Source of the DNA: Flavobacteriaceae bacterium YJPT1-3 | GTDB lineage: Bacteria > Bacteroidota > Bacteroidia > Flavobacteriales > Flavobacteriaceae | DNA length: 64,000 nucleotides | Assembly (NCBI GenBank): GCA_029866965.1 | Contig: CP123444.1 | Location: 372,001-436,000, forward strand | Reading direction: 5' to 3' | Part shown: in pieces, positions 25,261-35,068 of the stretch | Layout of the letters: the number at the start of each line of letters is the position of its first letter | How positions within the stretch are numbered: the stretch's first letter is position 1 | Translations under genes and position numbers: made by a program | The notes under the pieces: generated by a model | The model's input: the letters and a program-made list of their open reading frames with translations, nothing else | What the model was told of the DNA's origin: nothing | Database searches by the model: none

Positions 25261-28200
25261 ATGTTTATGGAAGCTAAAGGTATTGGCAAGAACTTAAATC
25301 AATTAATTGGACATCTCAAAGTGGAGTCGCGTGACGAGCGCAGGCAATTGGATACTTTGGTTAGTTCGCTCGCAAAAACTGCGCAGGACCCTAAGCGTTT
25401 CCGCGTTTCAGGTCCCACAGGATTCATCGAAGATTCTGACCTGTATTTTGATGATCGCATTGATTCGGCTCGTCTTCAACAGATCGACCGGATCAGCAAA
25501 CGTCTCGAATCGGACGAAGAGCCTCAGTTCAAGGTATTCCGACGGGAACTGTCCGTCAAGGCCAATTTTCTTCCTCAGGGAGCAAGCGATTGGAGCGCCG
25601 GGGCACGAGTTGATCACTCCGTCGGCCCTTTTCAGGGCGTGGACGGGCGTTCCTTTTGGTTCGATTTTTTCCGCATTGAAAAATTAGTCGCCCTGTACAT
25701 TCAGGGAAAATCACAGCCGGCCCTTCTTTTTAAGACTAGAAGTGCTGGACGAGCGAGCACACTCACGAATGTTAGTGATCTTCAACTGCGCATAAAACGA
25801 TCAAAGACCTACACCCTGGGAACCGGTAGCATTTGGATCAATTCCATCTATCTCGCACCTGATGCCCCGGCAGATACTTTTGTCGGACTTACCCTAAATG
25901 GCGGATCGATCAAACTGAGCAGCACGCCGCAAACCGTGAATGATAAGCTTAAGGTGCCTGCCAGCACGGTGATCACGCTTGATCTTGACCTCAGTCAACC
26001 GGAGCCTGAGATGGATGAGCAAGCTCCCTATGGAGAAGCGGCCAGGCAAATGCAACTCAACCTACCCGACAAGCTGGAGTTTCATTTTTCCGGAAATGGC
26101 AGGACCATCGATCATGTGGCCGACGCCCAGATTGAGGCTTATGGACAATCGCTGGAGACCACATTTAATGCCAATACACAGCCTTTCTTCAATCAGCCGT
26201 TACAGCGGGTCGTATTCCCTTTATCGAGTTCGACCCAATCCTGGACCATGGACTCTCCCGAAGCTCCTTTTAATACCTTGAGCGGACAGGCCACAGTCAG
26301 TACCGTAGGATGGGCGTTAGCGGTGAGCACAGTGGATATTGACGCGCCGGTCGAAGCTTCGGGTATAGGTGGATTGGTTCTTCAACTACAACAGGGTATT
26401 CACACGCAATGGAAGGCACTGAAAAACGGACCCCTGGCCTTGCAGCAACCTCAATTGATAGCAGAACCGGGACAATTACTCTGGACGGACATGCACCTGG
26501 GGAATGGCCATCCGGAACACGAGCTCCATCTCTGGCAGGATGAGCAGAATCCCATTGGATCCAGGGCGTTATTGCATTTCGCGAAAGCGGGAAATTTCTA
26601 TTACCTCAGCAATGGCACGGGCAGCGAATTGCTTGCAGCACTGACCAATGCCACTTTGGAAATCGATCGCCCCTGTCAGGTAGACGGTTATGCCCCTAGG
26701 GTACGTACTCTCGACTCTTTGTTCGTACTCAGCGCCACCTCCACTGCCCGGCAGGTGTTTTTGTTTGATTTTAATCTGATCGCTGATGATTCGAACATCG
26801 ACAATGAAGACCCCATCATTCCGGAACGCTTGGCCTTTGCTTTAACCAATGCCCTCTTCAAAGTCACCGAACCCAACAGTTGCCTGCTTTTTGGATCATT
26901 GGATCCGGACTTTCTTAAGATGGAAAGTGGCTCGCTCTATCTGGGATACGGCATGTATGAATACATACCTACCCTGCCTGACCCCTATGCCGCACGCTTG
27001 GCCGATTGCCCCAGGGCCACAAATTCAACTACAGGAGCAGCTTCTGCCAGTACCGGGAATGAGATCAAAGGACTCTTGCTTAGCCTGGTCCGATGGAGCC
27101 CTCCTCAAGACGATTCCTCCTTCGACCGGGTGGTCGTTTCCTTTCATTTTGTACCCAATTCACTGCGTTTTCTATGTCGGTCGCTCCAACCCGCTCCCCG
27201 GGATCCAGACGGCTCCACTCCATCTATAGCCGCTGACTCCAGTATACGCCCATTGAATTTTACAAACTCTAGTATAAGTGGTCTAGCGGGTGAAGACCAT
27301 GAGGTCGCCTTTGCTTTGCGTTCCGCTTCTCGCGAAAGTAAGGCCAGAGACCTGCCTGATTACGGTAGTCAATGGGAGAAGGGAACAGCGCGTTATGAAC
27401 GGGATATTTTTGCCCTACTGGATGTGAGTACCAACGCAGATCTCTTTGGAATTAGTTTTGACCTGATCCATCGTTCTCGCTTTCAGGTTGATCAGCGCAC
27501 CAATGCTCAAGGCGAAGCGGTGGTCTCATTCTATCCGGTGCAAGTACAGGGTATGGATGTCATCAGTCCCGGTGCCAATGTCAAGGCCTTTACGGTACCA
27601 CAAATCTCCTGGGAACCGGTCTTTAATCTCACTCCACCGGCCCCGGTGGCCGGAGATCCGGATGCCGGCTTCAATTACTATCCCGATGATGGCGGACCCA
27701 GTCATATATTAAACAATAGCACAGATGCTGTAGCCTTGGCACCACTGCCCCTCACGCAGTTTTTATTGGAGAAAAGAGCATCCGAAGAAGATTTTAAGGC
27801 CTTCTCCTTTTTCACCCTTCCTTTCGGAATGCGTGCAGCGGCCCTTTTGGCTCAAAACTATACCTATCAAGGGGCTAATCGCGATGGGGGTGATTTGAGT
27901 CGGGATACCGTGTCATTTGAAAACAATATGGAATCCGGCTTACATTTACGGATGGACGCAGGAGCTCCCTTTCGCGAAGGCGATACTAAAATGTTTATGG
28001 GAAGTACGGTGCAGACCAATAACATCCTCAACATTTTTGGAGCCCCTACCGGCGACAGCACGCTGGGCGGCAGCGTGACGGAGATCTTCAACAGTGAATT
28101 CTTTAACGATCCCAATTACCCTTTTGAGTTGTTCAAACAACGCGGGGTGCCCCTCACCCGGCTTGACCTGAGCGGTTACGGAGCCAGCTCCTTCAGCAAT

Positions 28201-30612
28201 TGGTTCAATACCAAAGCGGCCATCGCCGAAACCAGTCAGGCGAAATTTGACATTTTCGTAGGCCGATGCAGCCATGAGATCATTCAGGTCAAAAGCATCC
28301 TCTACCCCTGGGCCATCCGGGTGGTGCGTACCATTACTCTGTTCCGGGTAGGCAGTGGCTATGTCTACCGTTTCGACACGGGATGGCGTGCGGAGAGCGA
28401 TGGTAAATTTGATTTCCGATATCACGTTTTTGACGACAATCCGGAATATGATCCCATGAATCCCGATCCGGAGAATCCGCAACCTCTGCTTGTTGCCGTA
28501 GAAAAAGAATCCCCCTTAGACATCCATCCCGGATTGATCAGAGCTCTGTACAATGTGAGTAACATTGTGGAGACCGGAGAAATCGAGGCCTTCAACACCA
28601 CGGCTACTTTTAATCCGCACTTAGACCCAGACGGCAAGGAGGTAGATAGTCCAAAAGAATTATTGGTCAATCTACAACCCGTCTTTTTTGATGCAGATAT
28701 TGACATCGACCACCTGACTGCGGGGGGTGTAAAGAAAAACACCAACGATGGCCAAAAAGAGGTTGTACCCTCTAAACGCATTCTGGGTTTTGTTCAACTC
28801 GGACCTCGGGGTCTTCCGCTCAACCCTATAGCCCTTCGCCAACTTGTACAGCGCCAGGGGTCGATTGGTGGCCCCATCGATTGCGAAGTGAATCTGGCCA
28901 ACAGCGATCAGAAAATGCGCCTGAGCCGATTTGACTTCAATAATTCCTTTGGCAGTGATGGCAGCTCCCCTATTTTCTCTGTGGCCGGTCGTGGTAATGT
29001 TTTGCTGCCCAGAGAAGGAAGCTGGAGTATGGTTCTACACGAGCGCGGGACAGGCGAAGTCACTCCGGTACCCGCCAACTTAGGGATTCCGGTTATACGC
29101 GAAGGAAAAATAATCGCCAATGGCGATGATGTCACCTTAGAGAAGCCTGTAGGCGATGTGCTTACGCGAATGGCCAATCCCACCGAGCTTCTGCGAAACC
29201 CGGTGGAGTCGACGATCAACTACGGGATACTCCAGAGCACGGATACCCAAAAAGCGCTTATTCTCACCCCTTCCTTTAAATTAGGGACTCAAAAATTACT
29301 GAGTAAAACTCCACCTTTGTTTGTCGATGCTTTTCGCATAGTCAATACCAAATCCATTTTTCCTAACATCGGTGCCGGAGATAACTTCTCATTGGAAACA
29401 CTTGGAGAAGCCATCATCATGAAAAAAGGGGGAAGCATTCCTTTTTCGACCAGTGATTTGCAGGATTTAGGAGAAAATGTCTTAGAACTGATGGATGTAC
29501 AAGACACCCTAAACGGGGTGGCTCAGCAGGGACTTCAGCTTATTCACAATCTGGCAACCTATCCAGAGAAGGTTTTTGATCTACCTACTGAATTCAATCT
29601 TATTGACCTGGGCGATGATTTCAGAATATACATTGAGTACGATAAAAAGAATTCGGAGGGCCAAACGGAGGCCTTTGGCGGACTCGATTTTGACATCAAT
29701 TCAGTAGCCGAAAACTGGAAAAGCAAGATGAACAATATTGGCATCGTCATTGATCTGGCGGGCATCCCTAGATTAATGACCATTCGTGGCAACTGGGATT
29801 CGGAAAATGGCAAAGAAGCGACCTATCCGCAGCCGGACATCAAATTCTCGCCAGAATTACAGCCTCTGGTCGACTTATTAGAAATCCTGGAAAGTCTACA
29901 ATCGGAAAACTACGGTGATGTTGTGGAAAAAGGTTTGCAGCTCGCCATGAGCAATAAGGCAAACAGTTGGGAATATAAATTTGAGGCCTCTAAGGAAATC
30001 CCGGTGATTCGATTTCCGTTTCCTGATGCCCTGTATAACGATCCCAATGCCCCATTCAAGCTAGAGGCTGGACTTCGACTTGGCGCCTATTTTAATGCCG
30101 CATTAAAAATTCCAAATGATGCTAATGACCTGCTGCCCAGTGCCGGAGGATTCTTAGGCTTTTATGCCCGATTATCCGTCATGTGCGTGTCGATATCGGC
30201 GGCCACTATCTATGCTATTGGTCAGGCCAATGTTGACATTGCTGTAGATACACAAATTGGCCCATCCTTACTCATGAAATTTGGTTTTGGTGCGCAGATC
30301 GTTATCGGACTACCGGTGGCCGGGAACGTGAGTGTACTCTTTGTAGTCGGGGCGGAAATTTTTATCGCCTCTACAGAGGTCAAGGTAACCGCCTTCTTAC
30401 TCTTTGAAGGTCATGCCGAAATTCTAGGAGGTATTGTTGCCATTACCATCACCATTGAAGCGCAGGGTACTTACGCCAAAAAGCAGTTGGGTAACGGACA
30501 ATCGCGAACCGATCTTCAATGTCAGGTCACCTTTGGACTGGATATCAGCATTGCTTTCATCATTAATATCAGTTTCTCTACCTCCTGGTCAGAACAACGT
30601 CAAATCGCATAA
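25261..30612 (+). CDS. Giant protein A (1783 aa), family not recognised
   Basis: I do not recognise this protein. It has no signal peptide, no T9SS tail and no catalytic motif I know. Residues 1-100 are charged and helical (GIGKNLNQLIGHLKVESRDERRQLD). Most of the rest is beta-rich with many Asn/Asp/Pro turns. Roughly the last 180 residues are strikingly hydrophobic and Gly/Ala-rich with alternating polarity (GAQIVIGLPVAGNVSVLFVV, IFIASTEVKVTAFLLFEG, IVAITITIEAQG), the look of a membrane-inserting or pore/channel segment. The gene is followed after 10 nt by giant gene B and must be co-expressed with it. Codon use resembles the neighbours. Candidates are a structural particle protein, a large toxin or an assembly factor; none can be chosen. 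Confidence 0.75.
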   Translation: MFMEAKGIGKNLNQLIGHLKVESRDERRQLDTLVSSLAKTAQDPKRFRVSGPTGFIEDSDLYFDDRIDSARLQQIDRISKRLESDEEPQFKVFRRELSVKANFLPQGASDWSAGARVDHSVGPFQGVDGRSFWFDFFRIEKLVALYIQGKSQPALLFKTRSAGRASTLTNVSDLQLRIKRSKTYTLGTGSIWINSIYLAPDAPADTFVGLTLNGGSIKLSSTPQTVNDKLKVPASTVITLDLDLSQPEPEMDEQAPYGEAARQMQLNLPDKLEFHFSGNGRTIDHVADAQIEAYGQSLETTFNANTQPFFNQPLQRVVFPLSSSTQSWTMDSPEAPFNTLSGQATVSTVGWALAVSTVDIDAPVEASGIGGLVLQLQQGIHTQWKALKNGPLALQQPQLIAEPGQLLWTDMHLGNGHPEHELHLWQDEQNPIGSRALLHFAKAGNFYYLSNGTGSELLAALTNATLEIDRPCQVDGYAPRVRTLDSLFVLSATSTARQVFLFDFNLIADDSNIDNEDPIIPERLAFALTNALFKVTEPNSCLLFGSLDPDFLKMESGSLYLGYGMYEYIPTLPDPYAARLADCPRATNSTTGAASASTGNEIKGLLLSLVRWSPPQDDSSFDRVVVSFHFVPNSLRFLCRSLQPAPRDPDGSTPSIAADSSIRPLNFTNSSISGLAGEDHEVAFALRSASRESKARDLPDYGSQWEKGTARYERDIFALLDVSTNADLFGISFDLIHRSRFQVDQRTNAQGEAVVSFYPVQVQGMDVISPGANVKAFTVPQISWEPVFNLTPPAPVAGDPDAGFNYYPDDGGPSHILNNSTDAVALAPLPLTQFLLEKRASEEDFKAFSFFTLPFGMRAAALLAQNYTYQGANRDGGDLSRDTVSFENNMESGLHLRMDAGAPFREGDTKMFMGSTVQTNNILNIFGAPTGDSTLGGSVTEIFNSEFFNDPNYPFELFKQRGVPLTRLDLSGYGASSFSNWFNTKAAIAETSQAKFDIFVGRCSHEIIQVKSILYPWAIRVVRTITLFRVGSGYVYRFDTGWRAESDGKFDFRYHVFDDNPEYDPMNPDPENPQPLLVAVEKESPLDIHPGLIRALYNVSNIVETGEIEAFNTTATFNPHLDPDGKEVDSPKELLVNLQPVFFDADIDIDHLTAGGVKKNTNDGQKEVVPSKRILGFVQLGPRGLPLNPIALRQLVQRQGSIGGPIDCEVNLANSDQKMRLSRFDFNNSFGSDGSSPIFSVAGRGNVLLPREGSWSMVLHERGTGEVTPVPANLGIPVIREGKIIANGDDVTLEKPVGDVLTRMANPTELLRNPVESTINYGILQSTDTQKALILTPSFKLGTQKLLSKTPPLFVDAFRIVNTKSIFPNIGAGDNFSLETLGEAIIMKKGGSIPFSTSDLQDLGENVLELMDVQDTLNGVAQQGLQLIHNLATYPEKVFDLPTEFNLIDLGDDFRIYIEYDKKNSEGQTEAFGGLDFDINSVAENWKSKMNNIGIVIDLAGIPRLMTIRGNWDSENGKEATYPQPDIKFSPELQPLVDLLEILESLQSENYGDVVEKGLQLAMSNKANSWEYKFEASKEIPVIRFPFPDALYNDPNAPFKLEAGLRLGAYFNAALKIPNDANDLLPSAGGFLGFYARLSVMCVSISAATIYAIGQANVDIAVDTQIGPSLLMKFGFGAQIVIGLPVAGNVSVLFVVGAEIFIASTEVKVTAFLLFEGHAEILGGIVAITITIEAQGTYAKKQLGNGQSRTDLQCQVTFGLDISIAFIINISFSTSWSEQRQIA

Positions 30613-30622
30613 AACAGCTATT

Positions 30623-33600
30623 ATGAATCCCAATCAGCGTTTATCCATTCTTTGCTTTCCGCAGTTCTTCGACGGATCAGAGCTTCATGTCAATATCGTA
30701 GTGATGCCGCGAGATCACAATCCCCTTAACCCGATCATCGCAGGGGAAGCACCTGCCATCCCTGACGCCGAAACCGCTTTCGCGGATGCGGAATTTGCAT
30801 TCAACGCTCAGCGCATACAGGGCTTTGGCGTCAATCCATTACCTCAGCCGCAAGCTGCTGCTGATGGAATGTCGGTAACTACCCAGACTCCGACCAATGC
30901 CCGAACCTTATTCGAATCCATGGCGAACCACTTTGAGATCTTCAATTTGGACCTGGTCAATACCAACGCCAATCTGCAAAATATCCCCAGTGATCGACAA
31001 TTTGAAAAGGCAAGACCAAAAGGAGTGACCGTCAAGAAGCATTTACCGAAGTCGCTGCGGGCGCTTCCCAATTTCGTAAAACCCAAATTGGAAAATGCCA
31101 CGACTGACGATAGCTACCATTGTGCGGTCAAAGCCGGAAAATTTTATCCCGGATTTCAGCGAAGCCCGGAAACGGTGAATTGGGGGAAGGTCTTTGCTTA
31201 TTTATTGAGACAACCCTTGATGGCCCGGGAAGCGGGATTTGTGTATTCGACCACCATGCCTATTGATGAAAATACGTATCCGGATGGCGGCTTCCTCTAT
31301 TTCGACCTGGCGGAGGGCAGCAGCTTTTTTGATCAGCAAGCCGCCAGCGACGATTTCATTAAAAAATATGCGGCTCGAATCCCGGCCTTAACCCCAGGAG
31401 AACCCCGGCAGGTTTTCGCACCGCTGCTCTATCCGGTAGTCCAGGTGCATGACGGGAATTATGATGAACTCTTCATTGAAACGGCCAACTTTGATGATGG
31501 TTTCGCCAAAACCGTGCACTGCAGACAGCCTCCCCATCGCAATCTAATCGAAGAAGAGGCAGACGGTTCCTTCCCCACCAAAGATGTGGGCATTCAATTG
31601 TGCTGGAGTGAGATCACTATTTTGAAGTGGTATATGCGGCAATTGATGCAGGACTCCTCGGTCAGCAATCCAGACCAGCGGTTGGATGCTCCGCTGGGCG
31701 TGCTGGGGTACCTCATTGACGTTCGCCAACTTGCAGAAGAAGGCCAACCTGAAAATGCCTGGGAATCACTCAATCGAGTGGACAGTAGTGCTCCCTTGGT
31801 ACTCGCCAATGACCCTAACCAGCCCACTTCTAGTCTCAATCTGGGCGAATTTCACGGCGAACTGCCCTATCAGGTGTATCCCATGCAACTGGACGGAACA
31901 GAACAAGCCACCGGCAATCTTCAACCCTATTGGCTACCCATGTATTTCGCAGCCTGGAATGGACATCATATGATTCTGCCTGATCCGGATGCTGCGACCA
32001 TCTACCATACTACCGCAAATGTGGATGCTGATCCGGCTGGAGCTGCAGTTACCGATCCGGACGGCAATCCGGCGACTACAGGCACGGGAGTAAGCGGAGG
32101 AGCTCAAAATAATTTGAATAACCTCTACAATCCGGGTCCTATGAATAGCAGCTTGCGCTACGGGAACACCTATCAGTTTCGGGTGCGTATGCAGGATTTA
32201 AGCGGGGGTGCCCCGGCGATTGATCGCAATCCCATCAATGAAACCCCTACCGATATAGCCACCTGCCGATTCAAGCGCTTTGTAGCGCCGGTACAACCCC
32301 GCATCGCTGAAATTGAAACCGTACCTGATGCTCAAATGGGAGATTCCCACCCCATATTGAGTACTGATGGGCCAACTACCCTACCTGAGTTGAATATCAG
32401 AAGGCCCAAATTGGGGTATCCCGCTGTGGTCTATACCGGGAAGTATACTGACCCCGTTCAGCGCTTAGTAGACACTGCCAATTTAGCGCTCGATGTCGAT
32501 CTCAATGATCACAGCCACAACGCAGAACATCGCGTAGGCCTGGGTATTGCTGATCCAGACGTCTTTGCGATTGAAATCGTAGTAGAAGTCGAAACGCTCA
32601 AATTGGATAAACTAGCCAGCGTAAGCGGACGGGAGGACTATGTGCATTTATACACCACCCAGCGCACCTTTCCTGCCATTGATGGCAATGAGGATAATTT
32701 TGAGGCCAATCTAAACATTCCAATCACTTACACGGATATTCAGGGTATTGACAAGGTTTTGAATACCGGGAATGAACTCAATCTCGCCGAAGACCTGGGG
32801 CTCGCTGATGACATAGACGCTCTCAATGAGTTGGTTCTGCCCACAGCACGCACTTGTCGCTTGACCCTGCGAGCGGTCTGTGAAGAGAAGGCCAGCGACA
32901 ATGAAACCCAGGAATACTACGGGCTGTTGGATCCTGCAAACAAGCAAATGAATATGCGCTACGGAGAGCCCTTCAGCCTACTGGTGAGCAGTCCGTCGAT
33001 TGATGAAACTGATCTGTTGGTGCAATCTGCAGGAGTGCCTGAATTGCAAGGGATCTTTATGCAACCGGATACAGCTCCGGCCTTTGACGGTACGCTGACC
33101 ACCTTATTCTTTGGGGTTGAGAATAAACGCAAGGTACAGCAAGCCAACGTACAGCAGTTGGCCGATCAATTGCTGCTCAAGAGCAGCGGGTTGACGCTTA
33201 ACGCGAAAAAAGGTAAACGGGTCGTTTTTGGCTGCTCCAGCCGGATACGCCACACCCTGGCTCCGGATGTTTCCTCCATCACCTTCGCCTCTAAATCTGA
33301 TCTCTACAATCATTGGTTGTGTTGCATCAGCTTGGAGATTGACCGGGACTGGATGTGGAATGCGCTGGAGACCGATGCCTTTATAGTGAGACGGACCCTC
33401 AAGTACGTGCACGAGGAACAGCCGCAGAGCGAGAACCAGGAAGTGGGCCGATTAAAGATCATCCGTACGGCATCCTTTGAAGCTCTGGATAAACCGCAGC
33501 GAAATTCCACCCGACTGGTATTTATTGATGCCGTAGAACCTAAAAAACCGAGACAGGGTGGAGCGCCAGCATTCCCGGATAGTATTGAGGTCACCTACAC

Positions 33601-34960
33601 CCTGGAACCCCAATTTAAGGAAGGCTATGCGGAGCAACGGGATGAACTCGAGCCCATCAGCATGATCTTGCCCATCACCACCCCTCCGGCTCAGGTACCA
33701 CGAATTGCATCTGCCGGTATCGCGCTATCCCCCTATCAACGGGATGAAAACTATGCCAATACCGGAAAAAGACAGCGTGCGTTGTGGATTGAATTTGAAG
33801 AACCGGTGCTGGATCCACAGGATACGATCTTCGCCCGGGTGCTGGCCAATGCGCCCGATCAATTGCTCAGTAATAATCATCCTACCCTTTTTATAGCTCC
33901 GGAAGAACCTCCTTTACCCATAGCCGACGAACCCATCCGGATCATCACTCCGGCTTCCTCCAATGATCTCGCCGGCCTCAATGCTATGGAGCCTATGATC
34001 AAGAGCACGACCAGCGATCGCCATTATTTGCTACCCATTCCTCCGGGCTTGCACGCTCATAGTGACGAAATGTTTGGCTTTTTCACTTATGAATTTAGGA
34101 TTGGGCATTACGAATGGCCTTCAGACGATCCTAATCAGGAAGCGGAAAAGGTCTGGACGACCGCCCAAGGTCGATTTGGCCGACGATTAAAATCAACAGG
34201 GATTCAACATCCTGCACCCGCCTTAAATATCATACCCAATCGCGACGAGAAAAAATTATGGGTTAAGGCTCCCTACGCGACCGCCGTACATCAGGGTAAA
34301 AATGTAACCGCTGACCCGCCCCGCACCGAGCTTTGGGCGCTATTGTACGCTCAGGTCAAGCAGGCCGACGGACTTGATTATCGCAATATTCTTCTGGACG
34401 ACCGGCCGTTGAGTTGGCGAGTTCGCATCAATCCCCGTCCGGAGAGAAGCTTTCGCGAAAGCTATAGCAAGCAAGACCTGGATTTATTAAATAAGCTGAC
34501 CTTTAAAATCGAGAAAGGGGCTGCTGAACTCGTAGATCAGGAGAGTCTCTTTGAATTGGTCGATTTTTCTAATCGCAGTAAAAGTGCCACCCGATTTGGC
34601 ACCACGGCCTGGAAGAACAAAACGGTGTTGCAATTATTGGCGCAATGTGGCTTACCGGATGATTCGCCCTTGAGTGTATTGGTCGTGGAAGTACTTCCTC
34701 AGATTACCGATATCTATGAACACATCAGCGAGTTAGAGCGGCCCACCGTCGCACAGGCTACTTTTGATATTTTGGCAGAGCAACAACAAAGCGAATTTGC
34801 CCAGGATTATGTGAAACGCACAAGTAGGCGTGGCAATCAATCGGCAGCTTCTCAAGTGCGTACCGGACCGAGTCCGGTAAATGAACGGCTGGGACATCAT
34901 CGCATTTTAAGGGTATCCAATTTGGTGGCCGTTCCGGAAGTCTGTTGTACAGAATGCTAA
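30623..34960 (+). CDS. Giant protein B (1445 aa), family not recognised
   Basis: 1445 residues from the ATG at 30623. The open frame extends 189 nt upstream into gene A, but the ATG 10 nt after the gene A stop is the natural start. There is no signal peptide or obvious membrane segment. The protein is beta-rich with repeated Pro/Asn/Asp turns, e.g. LPMYFAAWNGHHMILPDPDA and YGNTYQFRVRMQDLSGGAP. It ends in a short Cys cluster (PEVCCTEC). I recognise no enzymatic motif. Tight linkage with giant gene A suggests that the two form one complex or one delivery and structure system. Palindrome copies occur at 34449-34462 (SFRES) and, degenerately, near 30776. Confidence 0.75.
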   Translation: MNPNQRLSILCFPQFFDGSELHVNIVVMPRDHNPLNPIIAGEAPAIPDAETAFADAEFAFNAQRIQGFGVNPLPQPQAAADGMSVTTQTPTNARTLFESMANHFEIFNLDLVNTNANLQNIPSDRQFEKARPKGVTVKKHLPKSLRALPNFVKPKLENATTDDSYHCAVKAGKFYPGFQRSPETVNWGKVFAYLLRQPLMAREAGFVYSTTMPIDENTYPDGGFLYFDLAEGSSFFDQQAASDDFIKKYAARIPALTPGEPRQVFAPLLYPVVQVHDGNYDELFIETANFDDGFAKTVHCRQPPHRNLIEEEADGSFPTKDVGIQLCWSEITILKWYMRQLMQDSSVSNPDQRLDAPLGVLGYLIDVRQLAEEGQPENAWESLNRVDSSAPLVLANDPNQPTSSLNLGEFHGELPYQVYPMQLDGTEQATGNLQPYWLPMYFAAWNGHHMILPDPDAATIYHTTANVDADPAGAAVTDPDGNPATTGTGVSGGAQNNLNNLYNPGPMNSSLRYGNTYQFRVRMQDLSGGAPAIDRNPINETPTDIATCRFKRFVAPVQPRIAEIETVPDAQMGDSHPILSTDGPTTLPELNIRRPKLGYPAVVYTGKYTDPVQRLVDTANLALDVDLNDHSHNAEHRVGLGIADPDVFAIEIVVEVETLKLDKLASVSGREDYVHLYTTQRTFPAIDGNEDNFEANLNIPITYTDIQGIDKVLNTGNELNLAEDLGLADDIDALNELVLPTARTCRLTLRAVCEEKASDNETQEYYGLLDPANKQMNMRYGEPFSLLVSSPSIDETDLLVQSAGVPELQGIFMQPDTAPAFDGTLTTLFFGVENKRKVQQANVQQLADQLLLKSSGLTLNAKKGKRVVFGCSSRIRHTLAPDVSSITFASKSDLYNHWLCCISLEIDRDWMWNALETDAFIVRRTLKYVHEEQPQSENQEVGRLKIIRTASFEALDKPQRNSTRLVFIDAVEPKKPRQGGAPAFPDSIEVTYTLEPQFKEGYAEQRDELEPISMILPITTPPAQVPRIASAGIALSPYQRDENYANTGKRQRALWIEFEEPVLDPQDTIFARVLANAPDQLLSNNHPTLFIAPEEPPLPIADEPIRIITPASSNDLAGLNAMEPMIKSTTSDRHYLLPIPPGLHAHSDEMFGFFTYEFRIGHYEWPSDDPNQEAEKVWTTAQGRFGRRLKSTGIQHPAPALNIIPNRDEKKLWVKAPYATAVHQGKNVTADPPRTELWALLYAQVKQADGLDYRNILLDDRPLSWRVRINPRPERSFRESYSKQDLDLLNKLTFKIEKGAAELVDQESLFELVDFSNRSKSATRFGTTAWKNKTVLQLLAQCGLPDDSPLSVLVVEVLPQITDIYEHISELERPTVAQATFDILAEQQQSEFAQDYVKRTSRRGNQSAASQVRTGPSPVNERLGHHRILRVSNLVAVPEVCCTEC

Positions 34961-35068
34961 ACGAGCTCAGGATTTGAGTAAAGGTTTCTAATGATTCTAG
35001 TTGCTGATGGCCTAAATCTTATGTTTTTCGTAACAGTCCGCTGAAGTCCTAATGAATATCTTTTCCAG

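Noticed and set aside
30434-30622. Upstream extension of giant gene B overlapping gene A
   Set aside because: The Ser/Leu-rich translation of the overlap is typical of an out-of-frame shadow, and a good ATG follows the gene A stop by 10 nt.
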